This document shows, piece after piece, positions 1 through 7,586 of a DNA stretch of 12,833 nucleotides; the stretch's first letter is position 1; every line of letters begins with the position of its first letter. This DNA comes from Pseudomonadota bacterium (GTDB lineage Bacteria; Pseudomonadota; Alphaproteobacteria; RF32; CAG-239). The position numbers were made by a program, and so were the translations under genes. The notes beneath the pieces were generated by a model. That model was not told where the DNA came from, searched no databases, and saw nothing but the letters and a program-made list of their open reading frames with translations. The stretch spans positions 1 to 12,833 of the forward strand of contig JAJWCP010000030.1 in NCBI GenBank assembly GCA_021617435.1. The letters are read 5' to 3'.

Positions 1-24
1 AAATAGTATTATAAACTATTTCAA

Positions 25-53
25 TGCATAGCAAATTACGGCGATTTTGTCAA
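25..53 (-). promoter_or_regulatory. Candidate promoter reading off the left edge
   Basis: On the minus strand a perfect TTGACA (48-53) is followed after 17 bp by TATGCA (25-30). It lies just downstream of the anmK stop and would drive a gene beyond the left edge. The -10 match is only partial and the target gene is not visible, so this is a weak call. Confidence 0.3.
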
Positions 54-61
54 TATTTAAG

Positions 62-1327
62 TTAAAGCGATGTTTGCCAACCTTTGGCGGCAAGGTTTAC
101 TTGGTCGGTATAAGTAGCGCGCTTTGTTTGCGGGGCGGCAATCTGTCCGCATAGAATCTGCTTTGGCGCGCTTAAAAGCTCCGGCAACTCCCAAACTTTA
201 TTTTGCAGGCGGTAATATGCCATATCGGCAAACAGCCTTGCTTCCATAAATTGCCCGAAAGCGGAAAATTTAACGGCAGGCGCGCTTAAACGTTGACGCA
301 GGCGGGCAAATTGCAGTTGTTGTTCAGGCAAAATATAGCCGTTGCCGCTTAAAATATCAGTGAAAGATTGCAGAACTAACGGGTTTTTCCAGCCGCCGCC
401 GAATAACACAATTTGCGGCGGAAGCGGAATGTTATCAGGTGTTAAGGTCAGCGCGTGGGCGGCGATATAAGCGGCGAAATATTCAAGCGTGCGCACGGCA
501 TTATTAAAAGATAAGTCGTTTAGCAGGGTAAAAACCTGTTCTTTATGATAATAGGCGGGGTCGCCTGATTTGGGCAGAGCAAGCTCATAATAGGGGCGGC
601 AAAGCTCAAACAATTTTTGCAAGTGCGGCTCTGAGATAACGCCGGATTTTCCGTATTTGCCGTTGTAATCGCACGAATCGGCGGTATGGGAGCGGACAAA
701 GTTGTCGGTATATTCGTTAAAAGGACCGGCATCAGTGCTGATTAAGGCTTTGCCGTTACATATAACCGCAAAATTAGAGGTGTTGCCGCCGTTAAAATAA
801 ATGCCGTCGCCTTCTGTAAGGGCAATGTGCGCGTTATGCGGGGCGACTAGAGGAGCGCCCTCGTAACCTGCCATCAGTGGGGCGGAGCGAAAGTCAGACA
901 CAACTTTAATGCCGGTTAAATCAGCAAGCATTTGACCGGAACCAGCTTGCAACGTGTAGGGCAAGGTATGCTCGGCTTTGGCTTTGGAAGGCGGGTTATG
1001 GTCTAAGGTTTTGCCATGGAAACCGATGGCGTCAATTTGCGCTTTATCTAAATGATGTTGCTTACACATTTGGTTTACAGCATCAGCCAGCAAGCGGATA
1101 TATTCTTCATGCCACTCTTGAAATTCCGGCAATGCCAAGATTTCAGATTTATTGCGGTTAAAAACCAATCGGCGTAGATTTTCGGTCTGCTGCTGCATTT
1201 GTTGGTTGTATGGCGCGCTAAACGAGCATATATCGCGCATTTTGGAGCCGGAAAATTCAGTTAATACCATGTCCATGGCGTCCATGGAGTTGCCGGTCAT
1301 AATGCCGATAATGCGATAAGTTGACAT
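62..1327 (-). CDS. anmK: Anhydro-N-acetylmuramic acid kinase (AnmK family)
   Basis: Predicted cytoplasmic sugar kinase that cleaves and phosphorylates 1,6-anhydro-MurNAc to MurNAc-6-phosphate using ATP, a step in cell-wall recycling. Family landmarks are present in divergent form: the N-terminal phosphate loop reads MTGNSMDA (residues 10-17; usual form SGTSMDG), FHGKT is at 103-107 (usual SHGQT), and the segment at 127-164 has the VVSDFR...GAPLV pattern typical of AnmK. FNGGNTSN is at 178-185 (usual NIGGIAN). STDAGPFNEYTD (197-208) corresponds to the DTGPGN motif, with Asp199 as the candidate catalytic base. GGGWKNP is at 310-316. At 421 residues it is longer than the usual AnmK of about 370. 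The start is supported by AAAGGA about 8 nt upstream on the minus strand. It is transcribed divergently from the small gene and the mre operon, a sensible neighbour functionally. No convincing promoter or 3' terminator was found. The family call is strong; exact substrate identity in this divergent branch is inferred. Confidence 0.88.
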   Translation of the reverse strand: MSTYRIIGIMTGNSMDAMDMVLTEFSGSKMRDICSFSAPYNQQMQQQTENLRRLVFNRNKSEILALPEFQEWHEEYIRLLADAVNQMCKQHHLDKAQIDAIGFHGKTLDHNPPSKAKAEHTLPYTLQAGSGQMLADLTGIKVVSDFRSAPLMAGYEGAPLVAPHNAHIALTEGDGIYFNGGNTSNFAVICNGKALISTDAGPFNEYTDNFVRSHTADSCDYNGKYGKSGVISEPHLQKLFELCRPYYELALPKSGDPAYYHKEQVFTLLNDLSFNNAVRTLEYFAAYIAAHALTLTPDNIPLPPQIVLFGGGWKNPLVLQSFTDILSGNGYILPEQQLQFARLRQRLSAPAVKFSAFGQFMEARLFADMAYYRLQNKVWELPELLSAPKQILCGQIAAPQTKRATYTDQVNLAAKGWQTSL

Positions 1328-1413
1328 AATTTTATCCTTTAAGATTAATGCTAAAGGCTAATATATTACTAAAACCCTAAAATTTGATAAATGTAATTTG
1401 ACAAAAATAATAC

Positions 1414-1442
1414 TTGCAAAGCGCAAAAGGTTGTGCTAGGGT
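1414..1442 (+). promoter_or_regulatory. Candidate promoter of the 119-codon gene
   Basis: TTGCAA (1414-1419), 17 bp, then TAGGGT (1437-1442), preceded by TGTGC, so the -10 also has an extended TGn element. The identical string TGTGCTAG occurs in the candidate promoter at 8768-8796. Predicted transcription start is near 1449, giving a leader of about 40 nt. Confidence 0.45.
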
Positions 1443-1489
1443 GTAACTGTTTTAATAATGATTATGTGAATTTTTAAAAATATTGGATT

Positions 1490-1849
1490 ATGAGAAATGA
1501 AGAAAAAAGGCCAGTTGTGTTGAAAAGCACCCTGGACCATGTGAAAGATTTCGGTGCGTTGCTCAGCAAAGAAGTGGGACTGTCTTCAAGAGCAAAGGAT
1601 GAAGTTGCGCGGCAAATGTTGTTGCAACTTTATAGGTACGTAGCTGTTGCAGAAGTGCAGTTACGCGAGTATCACTTTTGGCATGATTGCCATATCGCAA
1701 GATTGCTGAAAGATGAGATGGAAGAGGTGCTCAGCAAGCTTTCGGAATGTGAGAATATTACACCTGAAGTAAAGAAAGGAGCTGAGTTCATACATGGTTG
1801 TTTAACAGAGTTAGGCAATAATTCTGTAATCTTTGACGGAGCCGATTGA
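1490..1849 (+). CDS. Hypothetical protein, 119 residues, unrecognised
   Basis: I do not recognise this protein. It is predicted soluble, mostly helical and mildly charged, with no signal peptide or membrane segment. Visible features are a basic and acidic N-terminus, an aromatic and His-rich stretch (EYHFWHDCHIARLL, about residues 60-73), and two more cysteines further on (CEN and HGC). The ATG is the only reasonable start: the next in-frame Met is about 43 residues in. The ribosome-binding site is poor, with only GGA very close to the ATG. Its own candidate promoter (1414-1442) and terminator (1905-1940) argue that it is a real single-gene unit, separate from the mre operon that follows. Function unknown. 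Confidence 0.68.
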   Translation: MRNEEKRPVVLKSTLDHVKDFGALLSKEVGLSSRAKDEVARQMLLQLYRYVAVAEVQLREYHFWHDCHIARLLKDEMEEVLSKLSECENITPEVKKGAEFIHGCLTELGNNSVIFDGAD

Positions 1850-1880
1850 TGACTTTGGACCATAGATTATAATGGCTCCG
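1837..1880 (+). repeat. Inverted repeat straddling a stop codon
   Basis: CGGAGCC (1837-1843) and GGCTCCG (1874-1880) form a perfect 7-bp inverted repeat with a 30-nt loop. The left arm lies in the last codons of the 119-codon gene and its TGA (1847-1849) is in the loop. No T-tract follows, so it is not a simple terminator. It could be an mRNA 3'-end stabiliser or chance. Confidence 0.35.
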
Positions 1881-1904
1881 CACTAACCCATAAGTAATAA
1901 CACC

Positions 1905-1940
1905 AAATAGCGTACGTTGTGAAATGTGCGCTATTTTTTT
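1905..1940 (+). terminator. Rho-independent terminator after the 119-codon gene
   Basis: The stem AAATAGCG (1905-1912) pairs with CGCTATTT (1929-1936), with a 16-nt loop that can pair partly. The right arm runs directly into an unbroken T run ending at 1940. It separates the small gene from the mre operon. Confidence 0.65.
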
Positions 1941-2089
1941 GTGCCTGAATGTTTGCTCAGAGTTTTAATGCGGCGATGAAATAAAAACTTGTTGATGATA
2001 TGCGTTTTTTGATAAAAAAAGATTGCATATAGGCAGATAAAGTAATAAAAAATTATCAAAGCAATAAGATATATGCGGAGAATTTTTAA

Positions 2090-3130
2090 ATGTTTGCAAA
2101 ATTAATGGGAATGCTTTCTGCCGATATGGCGATTGATTTGGGTACCGCTAACACCTTGGTTTATGTGCGTGGGCGCGGTATTGTTTTAAATGAACCTTCC
2201 GTGGTGGCGATTGAGGAATTTCGCGGTAAAAAGCAGGTTTTGGCGGTCGGTAACGAGGCTAAACAAATGCTTGGGCGCACGCCGGGGAATATTCATGCCA
2301 TCCGCCCGCTGAAAGACGGCGTGATTGCTGATTTTGAAATTGCGGAAGAGATGATTAAATATTTTATCCGTAAAGTTCATAATCGCCGCACTTTTGCGAC
2401 TCCGATGATTATTATTTGCGTTCCGTCCGGTTCAACCGCGGTTGAACGCCGCGCCATTCAGGAATCGGCAGAAGCCGCCGGTGCGCGCAAAGTTTGGCTG
2501 ATTGAAGAACCGATGGCGGCGGCTATCGGCGCCGGTTTGCCGGTTACGGAACCTACCGGCTCAATGGTGGTTGATATTGGCGGCGGTACCACTGAAGTTG
2601 CGGTTTTGTCGTTGGGCGGTATTGTTTATGCCCGTTCGGTCAGAGTCGGCGGCGATAAGATGGACAGCGCCATTATCTCATATATTCGCCGCAATATGAA
2701 TTTGTTGGTTGGCGAAAGCAGCGCAGAGCGCCTGAAAAAAGAAATCGGCAGCGCATGCCCGCCGGCTAAAGGCGAAGGTCGCACCATGGAAATTAAAGGG
2801 CGTGATTTGATGAACGGCGTTCCGAAGGAAATTGAGGTTAGCGAGCGTCAGATTGCCGATGCTCTGGCAGAACCGGTTGCCGCGATTATTGAAGCGGTTA
2901 AAGTCGCGCTTGAAAATACCGCGCCAGAGCTTGCGGCTGATATTGTTGACAAGGGTATTGTTATGACCGGTGGCGGCGCTTTGCTCACCAGTTTGGATCA
3001 GGTTTTACGCAATGCTACCGGATTGCCGGTTTCAGTTGCGGAAGAACCGCTTGCCTGTGTGGCTAAGGGCACCGGTAACGCTTTAGATAATATTGATAAA
3101 TTAAAGAGCGTATTGTCTACTATGTATTAA
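2090..3130 (+). CDS. mreB: Rod-shape actin-like protein MreB
   Basis: Bacterial actin homologue that polymerises into membrane-bound filaments and positions the peptidoglycan elongation machinery. The ATPase landmarks are present: phosphate-1 loop DLGTANT (residues 16-22), phosphate-2 loop DIGGGTTE (162-169) and the adenosine motif GIVMTGGG (289-296). The extreme N-terminus (MFAKLMGMLS) is a short hydrophobic/amphipathic segment that could bind membrane, as in Gram-negative MreB. The length of 346 is normal for the family. GGAG at 2077-2080, 9 nt before the ATG, supports the start. It is the first gene of the mreB-mreC-mreD-mrdA-rodA operon, with 27 bp to mreC. The AT-rich stretch at 1941-2089 must hold the operon promoter, but several -35/-10 pairings there are weak and none stands out. 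Confidence 0.97.
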   Translation: MFAKLMGMLSADMAIDLGTANTLVYVRGRGIVLNEPSVVAIEEFRGKKQVLAVGNEAKQMLGRTPGNIHAIRPLKDGVIADFEIAEEMIKYFIRKVHNRRTFATPMIIICVPSGSTAVERRAIQESAEAAGARKVWLIEEPMAAAIGAGLPVTEPTGSMVVDIGGGTTEVAVLSLGGIVYARSVRVGGDKMDSAIISYIRRNMNLLVGESSAERLKKEIGSACPPAKGEGRTMEIKGRDLMNGVPKEIEVSERQIADALAEPVAAIIEAVKVALENTAPELAADIVDKGIVMTGGGALLTSLDQVLRNATGLPVSVAEEPLACVAKGTGNALDNIDKLKSVLSTMY

Positions 3131-3157
3131 TACGCCGTGACGTAAGGTTTTTTAAGT

Positions 3158-4021
3158 ATGAAACGTCGTCGTGTGTTATTTATACGGCTCAGCCAATTCC
3201 GCATTTTTATCAGAAAACTGCTGGTTGCGGCGTTGTTTGTATCCGCTTTGGTGTTTATGATGTTGAGCAAAGCGGATACTCTTATTTTAAATAAAATCAG
3301 CAATTCGCTCTCACGCGGGTTAAGTCCGGTTATTCAGGTAATGCAATTCCCGGCGGAGGTAGTGTACGCGATTTATGATAAAATCAGAGATATAAGTTTG
3401 GTTTATTCAGAAAATAAACGGCTGAAAGCCGAAAATACTGAGTTGTTAATGCTTAAAAATCAGGTGCGTACATTAAAAGCCGAAAACAAACTTTTGGGGC
3501 AGATGCTTAATTATGCCCCGCCGCCGGAAGCAACTTATATAACGGCTAAAATTGTGGCGGAAGAAGGCGATGGTTTTTCACATTCATTGATTGCGTACAG
3601 CGAAAATGCCTCTCAGGTCAGAAAAGGACAGGTTGTTTTAGGGGCTCAAAGTGTGGTCGGCAGAGTTGAAAGCGTTAGTGGCAGTTATATCAGAGTGTTG
3701 CTGTTTACCGATATTAACTCTAAAGTTCCGGTAATTTTGGAGCGCAACCGAATCCGCGGTATTTTGTCAGGCGATAACACTACCGTGCCTAAGCTTTTGT
3801 TTACTGCAACCGGCGCTGATATTAAAGAAGGCGATGTGGTGGTTACTTCAGGCGTCGCCGGAGTTTTTCCGACCGGATTGCCGATAGGCGTGATTAGCAA
3901 GATTACCAAAGACGCGATTGCAGTTGAAACCATCAGCGATATTGAGCGCTTGGAATATGTTAAAATTGTGGATTACGGTGTTTATGACGGTATGCTGAAA
4001 CTTAATCAAGGCGAGGAATAA
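3158..4021 (+). CDS. mreC: Rod-shape-determining protein MreC
   Basis: Bitopic inner-membrane protein that links MreB to the periplasmic part of the elongasome and activates PBP2. It has a basic cytoplasmic N-terminus (MKRRR, then more Arg/Lys), one membrane helix (about residues 21-36) and a coiled coil (about 72-117, rich in Leu, Lys and Glu). The periplasmic beta-domain runs from about 125 to 275, with Gly-rich turns such as GVAGVFPTGLPIGVI. TAAGG lies upstream of the ATG. The length of 287 is typical. The stop codon is immediately followed by the ATG of mreD, indicating translational coupling. Confidence 0.95.
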   Translation: MKRRRVLFIRLSQFRIFIRKLLVAALFVSALVFMMLSKADTLILNKISNSLSRGLSPVIQVMQFPAEVVYAIYDKIRDISLVYSENKRLKAENTELLMLKNQVRTLKAENKLLGQMLNYAPPPEATYITAKIVAEEGDGFSHSLIAYSENASQVRKGQVVLGAQSVVGRVESVSGSYIRVLLFTDINSKVPVILERNRIRGILSGDNTTVPKLLFTATGADIKEGDVVVTSGVAGVFPTGLPIGVISKITKDAIAVETISDIERLEYVKIVDYGVYDGMLKLNQGEE

Positions 4022-4558
4022 ATGGAAGATTCTTTGACGGAGATATTAGAAAACCGTTTCAAAAAGCTTTTGCCGTTTTTATGCTCGGTAATTTTGCTGC
4101 TGATTGCTTATGTGCCGATACATCTTCCGCTTTCACAATATTTGCGTCCTGATATGGGGATGATATGCGTTTACTTTTGGGCATTGTATCGGCAGGATTT
4201 ATTCGGGGCAATTTCAGCTTTTGCGTTGGGTTTTATTGCCGACAGTTTAAGCGCGGTTCCGGTCGGACTCGGTATTTTTTCATTTTTGACGGTGTTTGCG
4301 TTGGCAAGCACATTCGGCAGCTATGTCAATAGCAAACCGTTTGCGTTAAGTTGGGGTGGGTTTGCCGTAATTTCATTGTTTGCGTTCGTGATAAAATGGC
4401 TTTTGTTATCAGTTTTTTACAGCAAATTTTTGGCTTTCGGCGGAGTGTTTACCGCTTATTTGGCAACAGTGTTTCTGTATCCTTTGATTGCTCGCCTGAA
4501 TATTTATATTCAAAATCGCTTTTTGGCCAACGAAGAGGTGATTTATGAACAGGGATAA
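4022..4558 (+). CDS. mreD: Rod-shape-determining protein MreD
   Basis: Small polytopic inner-membrane protein of the elongasome, which works with MreC. About five hydrophobic helices are visible across 178 residues, starting near residue 17. The segment LRPDMGMICVYFW (about 41-53), followed by the conserved-looking GFIADSLSAVPVGLG, matches the MreD pattern of RPD and a later D-x-hydrophobic turn. Its ATG directly abuts the mreC stop. A GAGGAA just before the ATG, inside the end of mreC, can serve as ribosome-binding site. The end overlaps mrdA by 14 nt. Identity rests on topology and position as well as these motifs, because MreD diverges fast. Confidence 0.9.
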   Translation: MEDSLTEILENRFKKLLPFLCSVILLLIAYVPIHLPLSQYLRPDMGMICVYFWALYRQDLFGAISAFALGFIADSLSAVPVGLGIFSFLTVFALASTFGSYVNSKPFALSWGGFAVISLFAFVIKWLLLSVFYSKFLAFGGVFTAYLATVFLYPLIARLNIYIQNRFLANEEVIYEQG

Positions 4559-6353
4559 CGATAAAGGCAAAGTGTTGCTGCAACGTACCATGTTGGTTGC
4601 CGCGGTGTTTTTTGTTTTGCTGATGGCGCTTATCGGCAGGCTTTATTATTTGCAAGTCTATCAAGGCGAAAAATATAAAATGCTGGCTGATGAAAACCGT
4701 ATTTCAACGCGAATGATTGTTCCGCCGCGTGGTTCGGTTTATGATCGTAACGGCGTGGTTTTGGCAACCAATGAACAAAACTTTCAGGCGCTGATTATTG
4801 CCGAGCAAACTCCTGATTTGGATAAAACCTTAAACGAATTTAAAAAAATTATTCCATTGACGGAAGATGAAGAAGCTAAAATCAGAAATAAAATTTATTA
4901 CAGCCGCAAGTTTGTGCCGATAAAGCTGAAAGATAATCTGACATGGAATGAAGTTTCAGCTTTGCAACTTAATGCGCCGGAACTTTCGGGTATTTTTATC
5001 AGCGAAGGACTTAACCGCACCTATCCGCTGGGAAAATATACCGCGCATTTTTTGGGCTATGTCGGCGCGGTTGCGGAAGATGATGTTAAAAACGATCCGT
5101 TGTTAATGGTTCCGGGGTTCAAAATCGGTAAAGCCGGGTTGGAGAAAAAGTTTGAAAGCAAGCTCAGGGGCAAAGGCGGCAATATTAAGCTTGAAGTTAA
5201 TGCCTACGGACGGATTATGAAAGAAATTGAGCGCCAAAACGGTATTGAAGGCGAAAGCTTGCGCTTGACTATTGACAGCAGGTTGCAAAAATTTGCGCAA
5301 GATGCGTTTGGCGACAACAGCGGGGCCGCAGTGGTGCTTGATGTGCATAGCGGCGAGATTTTGGCGTTTGTTTCGGTGCCGTCGTTTGATCCGAATTTGT
5401 TTACAACCGGAATATCGCATAAAGATTGGCTTGCTTTGCTTAATAATGAGCGTAATCCGCTGACCAACAAAGCGGTTGCCGGACAATATTCTCCGGGGTC
5501 TACCTTTAAGGTGGTGGTGGCATTGGCGGCGCTTGAAGCCGGAGTGATTGATGAAAATACCACTTTTGACTGCACCGGCGCCATGAAACTGGGAAATCAT
5601 ATGTTTCATTGCTGGAAGCATTACGGGCATGGCAGGCTTAATGTGGTTGGGGCGCTTAAAAACTCATGCGATATTTTCTTTTATGAAGTGGCATTGCAGC
5701 TCGGTATGGAAAAAATTGCCGCAATGGCGCGTAAGCTCGGTATGGGCTCGCCAACCGGCGTTACGCTTGATAATGAGCGTGGAGGTCTAATCCCGGACGC
5801 GGCGTGGAAAATGGCGCGCTTCGGTGAAAAATGGCAGCAGGGCGAGAGTGTGATTGCCGGTATCGGGCAGGGGTATGTTTTGGCAACGCCGATACAGTTG
5901 GCAACTATGCTCGCGCGCGTGGTTAACGGCGGGTATGAGGTTAGTCCGACTTTTGTGCCGCTCAGTTTGCAAGACAAAGGTAAAATTAAAAAATTAGCGG
6001 TGTCACGCAAAAATATTGAGATTGTTAAGCGCGGTATGTTTGAGGTGGTAAACGGTGAACACGGAACGGCCGGTGGCGCGCGTTTTGATGTTAACGGCAT
6101 GAAAATGGGCGGCAAAACCGGAACAACGCAGGTTCGCCGCATCAGTATGCAAGAGCGTCAAAACGGCATTATCAAAGATTCTGATTTGCCGTGGAGGCTG
6201 CGTAATCATGCTCTCTTTGTGGGCTACGCCCCGCATGATAAGCCAAAGTACGCGGTGGCAGTGGTGGTGGAGCATGGCTCGTCCGGTTCCGGCGTGGCGG
6301 CGCCGATTGCTTCTAAAATTTTGCAAAAAGCTATTAAGCTTAATATAGAATAG
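4545..6353 (+). CDS. mrdA: Penicillin-binding protein 2 (elongasome transpeptidase)
   Basis: Class B penicillin-binding protein: a DD-transpeptidase that cross-links peptidoglycan during cell elongation, anchored in the inner membrane with its catalytic domain in the periplasm. A single N-terminal membrane helix spans about residues 14-32. The pedestal/dimerisation region begins with PPRGSVYDRNG (about 60-70). Active-site motifs are STFK (319-322, nucleophile Ser319), SCD (374-376; SxD is the form found in E. coli PBP2) and KTGT (524-527). The length of 602 fits the family. Translation starts inside the end of mreD, with GAGG just upstream, so the two are probably coupled. It pairs functionally with RodA, encoded 9 bp downstream. 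Beta-lactams such as mecillinam target this class. Confidence 0.96.
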   Translation: MNRDNDKGKVLLQRTMLVAAVFFVLLMALIGRLYYLQVYQGEKYKMLADENRISTRMIVPPRGSVYDRNGVVLATNEQNFQALIIAEQTPDLDKTLNEFKKIIPLTEDEEAKIRNKIYYSRKFVPIKLKDNLTWNEVSALQLNAPELSGIFISEGLNRTYPLGKYTAHFLGYVGAVAEDDVKNDPLLMVPGFKIGKAGLEKKFESKLRGKGGNIKLEVNAYGRIMKEIERQNGIEGESLRLTIDSRLQKFAQDAFGDNSGAAVVLDVHSGEILAFVSVPSFDPNLFTTGISHKDWLALLNNERNPLTNKAVAGQYSPGSTFKVVVALAALEAGVIDENTTFDCTGAMKLGNHMFHCWKHYGHGRLNVVGALKNSCDIFFYEVALQLGMEKIAAMARKLGMGSPTGVTLDNERGGLIPDAAWKMARFGEKWQQGESVIAGIGQGYVLATPIQLATMLARVVNGGYEVSPTFVPLSLQDKGKIKKLAVSRKNIEIVKRGMFEVVNGEHGTAGGARFDVNGMKMGGKTGTTQVRRISMQERQNGIIKDSDLPWRLRNHALFVGYAPHDKPKYAVAVVVEHGSSGSGVAAPIASKILQKAIKLNIE

Positions 6354-6362
6354 AGGCGCGGA

Positions 6363-7517
6363 ATGTATAAATATTATGAGGCGGGATTTAAAAGCCAGAG
6401 GTTATCGCTCAAAGATCGGTTTTATAACATTAATTGGGGATATGTGCTGTGTATTGCATTGCTTGCGTTTATCGGAATTGTGGTGCTGTATTCGGCAGCA
6501 AATGGCAGTTGGACTCCGTGGGCGGCAAAACAGTTGGCGAGGTTTGGCGTTTCATTGGGAATAATGCTGTTTTTGGCCTTGCTTGACGTTAAAATTTATC
6601 TGAAATATTCATATGTGGCATATTTTTTGGTCTTGTTACTGCTTATCGGGGTTGAAGTCGGCGGGCATATCGGCATGGGCGCGCAACGTTGGATAGACTT
6701 AAAACTGTTTAAGTTGCAACCTTCAGAACTCATGAAAATAACTATGGTGTTGGTGCTCGCGAAATATTTTCATAGTTGCACATTAAATAAAATTCAGAGC
6801 GTGCGAGGCATTGTGGCGCCGATTTTGATGGCGTTGTTTCCGGCGGCGCTGATTGTTTTGCAGCCTGATTTAGGCACGGCGCTGATGCTGTTATTTACAA
6901 CCATTATTATCTTTTTTGTGGTGGGCGTGCAGTGGTGGAAATTTGCCATTGTCGGCGGAACAGCAATCGCGATGGCGCCGATTGCGTGGCAGTTTTTACA
7001 TGATTATCAAAAAGACCGCGTTTTAACATTTTTGAATCCTGAGCGTGATCCGCTCGGAGCGGGGTATCATATTATTCAGTCTAAAATTGCGCTCGGTTCG
7101 GGCGGAGTTTTCGGCAAGGGCTTTTTGAACGGTACGCAAAGCCACTTAAATTTTTTGCCGGAAAAGCATACGGACTTTATTTTTACGATGCTTTCGGAAG
7201 AATTTGGTATGATTGGCGCGGTGTTGGTGGTGCTGCTTAATTTGGTGATTATCGCGTACGGCTATTTGTTTGCGTTCAGAATAACCAGTTATTACGGCAA
7301 ACTGGTGGTTATCGGACTTAATACCAACTATTTTATGTATGTGTTTATTAATATCGCTATGGTTTTGGGGCTGTTGCCGGTGGTGGGGATTCCGCTGCCG
7401 CTGATTTCATACGGCGGAACGGTAATGCTCTCTGTAATGGCAAGTTTCGGCATTATTTTATGTATGGATATTAACCGCAATATCAACTTAGGGCGTAGCT
7501 CGTTCGGCGATGATTAA
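6363..7517 (+). CDS. rodA: SEDS peptidoglycan glycosyltransferase RodA
   Basis: Polytopic inner-membrane enzyme that polymerises lipid II into glycan strands, working as a pair with PBP2. About ten hydrophobic segments are seen in 384 residues. SEDS landmarks are GAQRWIDL (106-113), QPSE (119-122), the extracellular loop EKHTDFIF (267-274) in which Asp271 matches the essential Asp of E. coli RodA, and PLPLISYGG (344-352). A GAGG-like site precedes the ATG. It is the last gene of the operon and is followed within about 25 bp by a strong hairpin terminator. RodA rather than FtsW is indicated by the PBP2 and MreBCD neighbours. Confidence 0.96.
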   Translation: MYKYYEAGFKSQRLSLKDRFYNINWGYVLCIALLAFIGIVVLYSAANGSWTPWAAKQLARFGVSLGIMLFLALLDVKIYLKYSYVAYFLVLLLLIGVEVGGHIGMGAQRWIDLKLFKLQPSELMKITMVLVLAKYFHSCTLNKIQSVRGIVAPILMALFPAALIVLQPDLGTALMLLFTTIIIFFVVGVQWWKFAIVGGTAIAMAPIAWQFLHDYQKDRVLTFLNPERDPLGAGYHIIQSKIALGSGGVFGKGFLNGTQSHLNFLPEKHTDFIFTMLSEEFGMIGAVLVVLLNLVIIAYGYLFAFRITSYYGKLVVIGLNTNYFMYVFINIAMVLGLLPVVGIPLPLISYGGTVMLSVMASFGIILCMDINRNINLGRSSFGDD

Positions 7518-7537
7518 AACGCGGTAAGTGTTAAGAC

Positions 7538-7569
7538 AAAAAAATCCGCCGAATTTATCGGCGGATTTT
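7538..7569. terminator. Bidirectional terminator between convergent genes
   Basis: A 12-bp perfect stem pairs AAAATCCGCCGA (7541-7552) with TCGGCGGATTTT (7558-7569), around a 5-nt loop. On the plus strand it ends the mre operon with a short T run. On the minus strand it is followed by seven T residues and sits 17 nt after the stop of the 377-residue gene. Confidence 0.9.
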
Positions 7570-7586
7570 GCTTGTGTATTTAGCGA

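Noticed and set aside
1..20. AT-rich inverted repeat AAATAGT...ACTATTT near the left edge
   Set aside because: The 7-bp stem has a single G:C pair and no adjacent T run in a useful orientation. It is too weak to call as a terminator for anmK.
1849..1872. Tiny ORF (MTLDHRL) whose ATG overlaps the TGA of the 119-codon gene
   Set aside because: Seven codons with no feature beyond the stop/start overlap, no amino-acid bias and no attenuator hairpin of its own. Probably chance.
1989..2051. Candidate mreB promoters such as TTGCAT-17-TAAAAA and TTTTTT-17-TATAGG
   Set aside because: Several pairings are possible in this AT-rich segment, all with poor -35 or -10 matches, so no single site can be supported.
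5103..5630. 175-codon minus-strand ORF inside mrdA
   Set aside because: It lies opposite the conserved PBP2 transpeptidase domain and its composition (many His, Arg, Lys and Ile) looks like an antisense shadow. No ribosome-binding site support.
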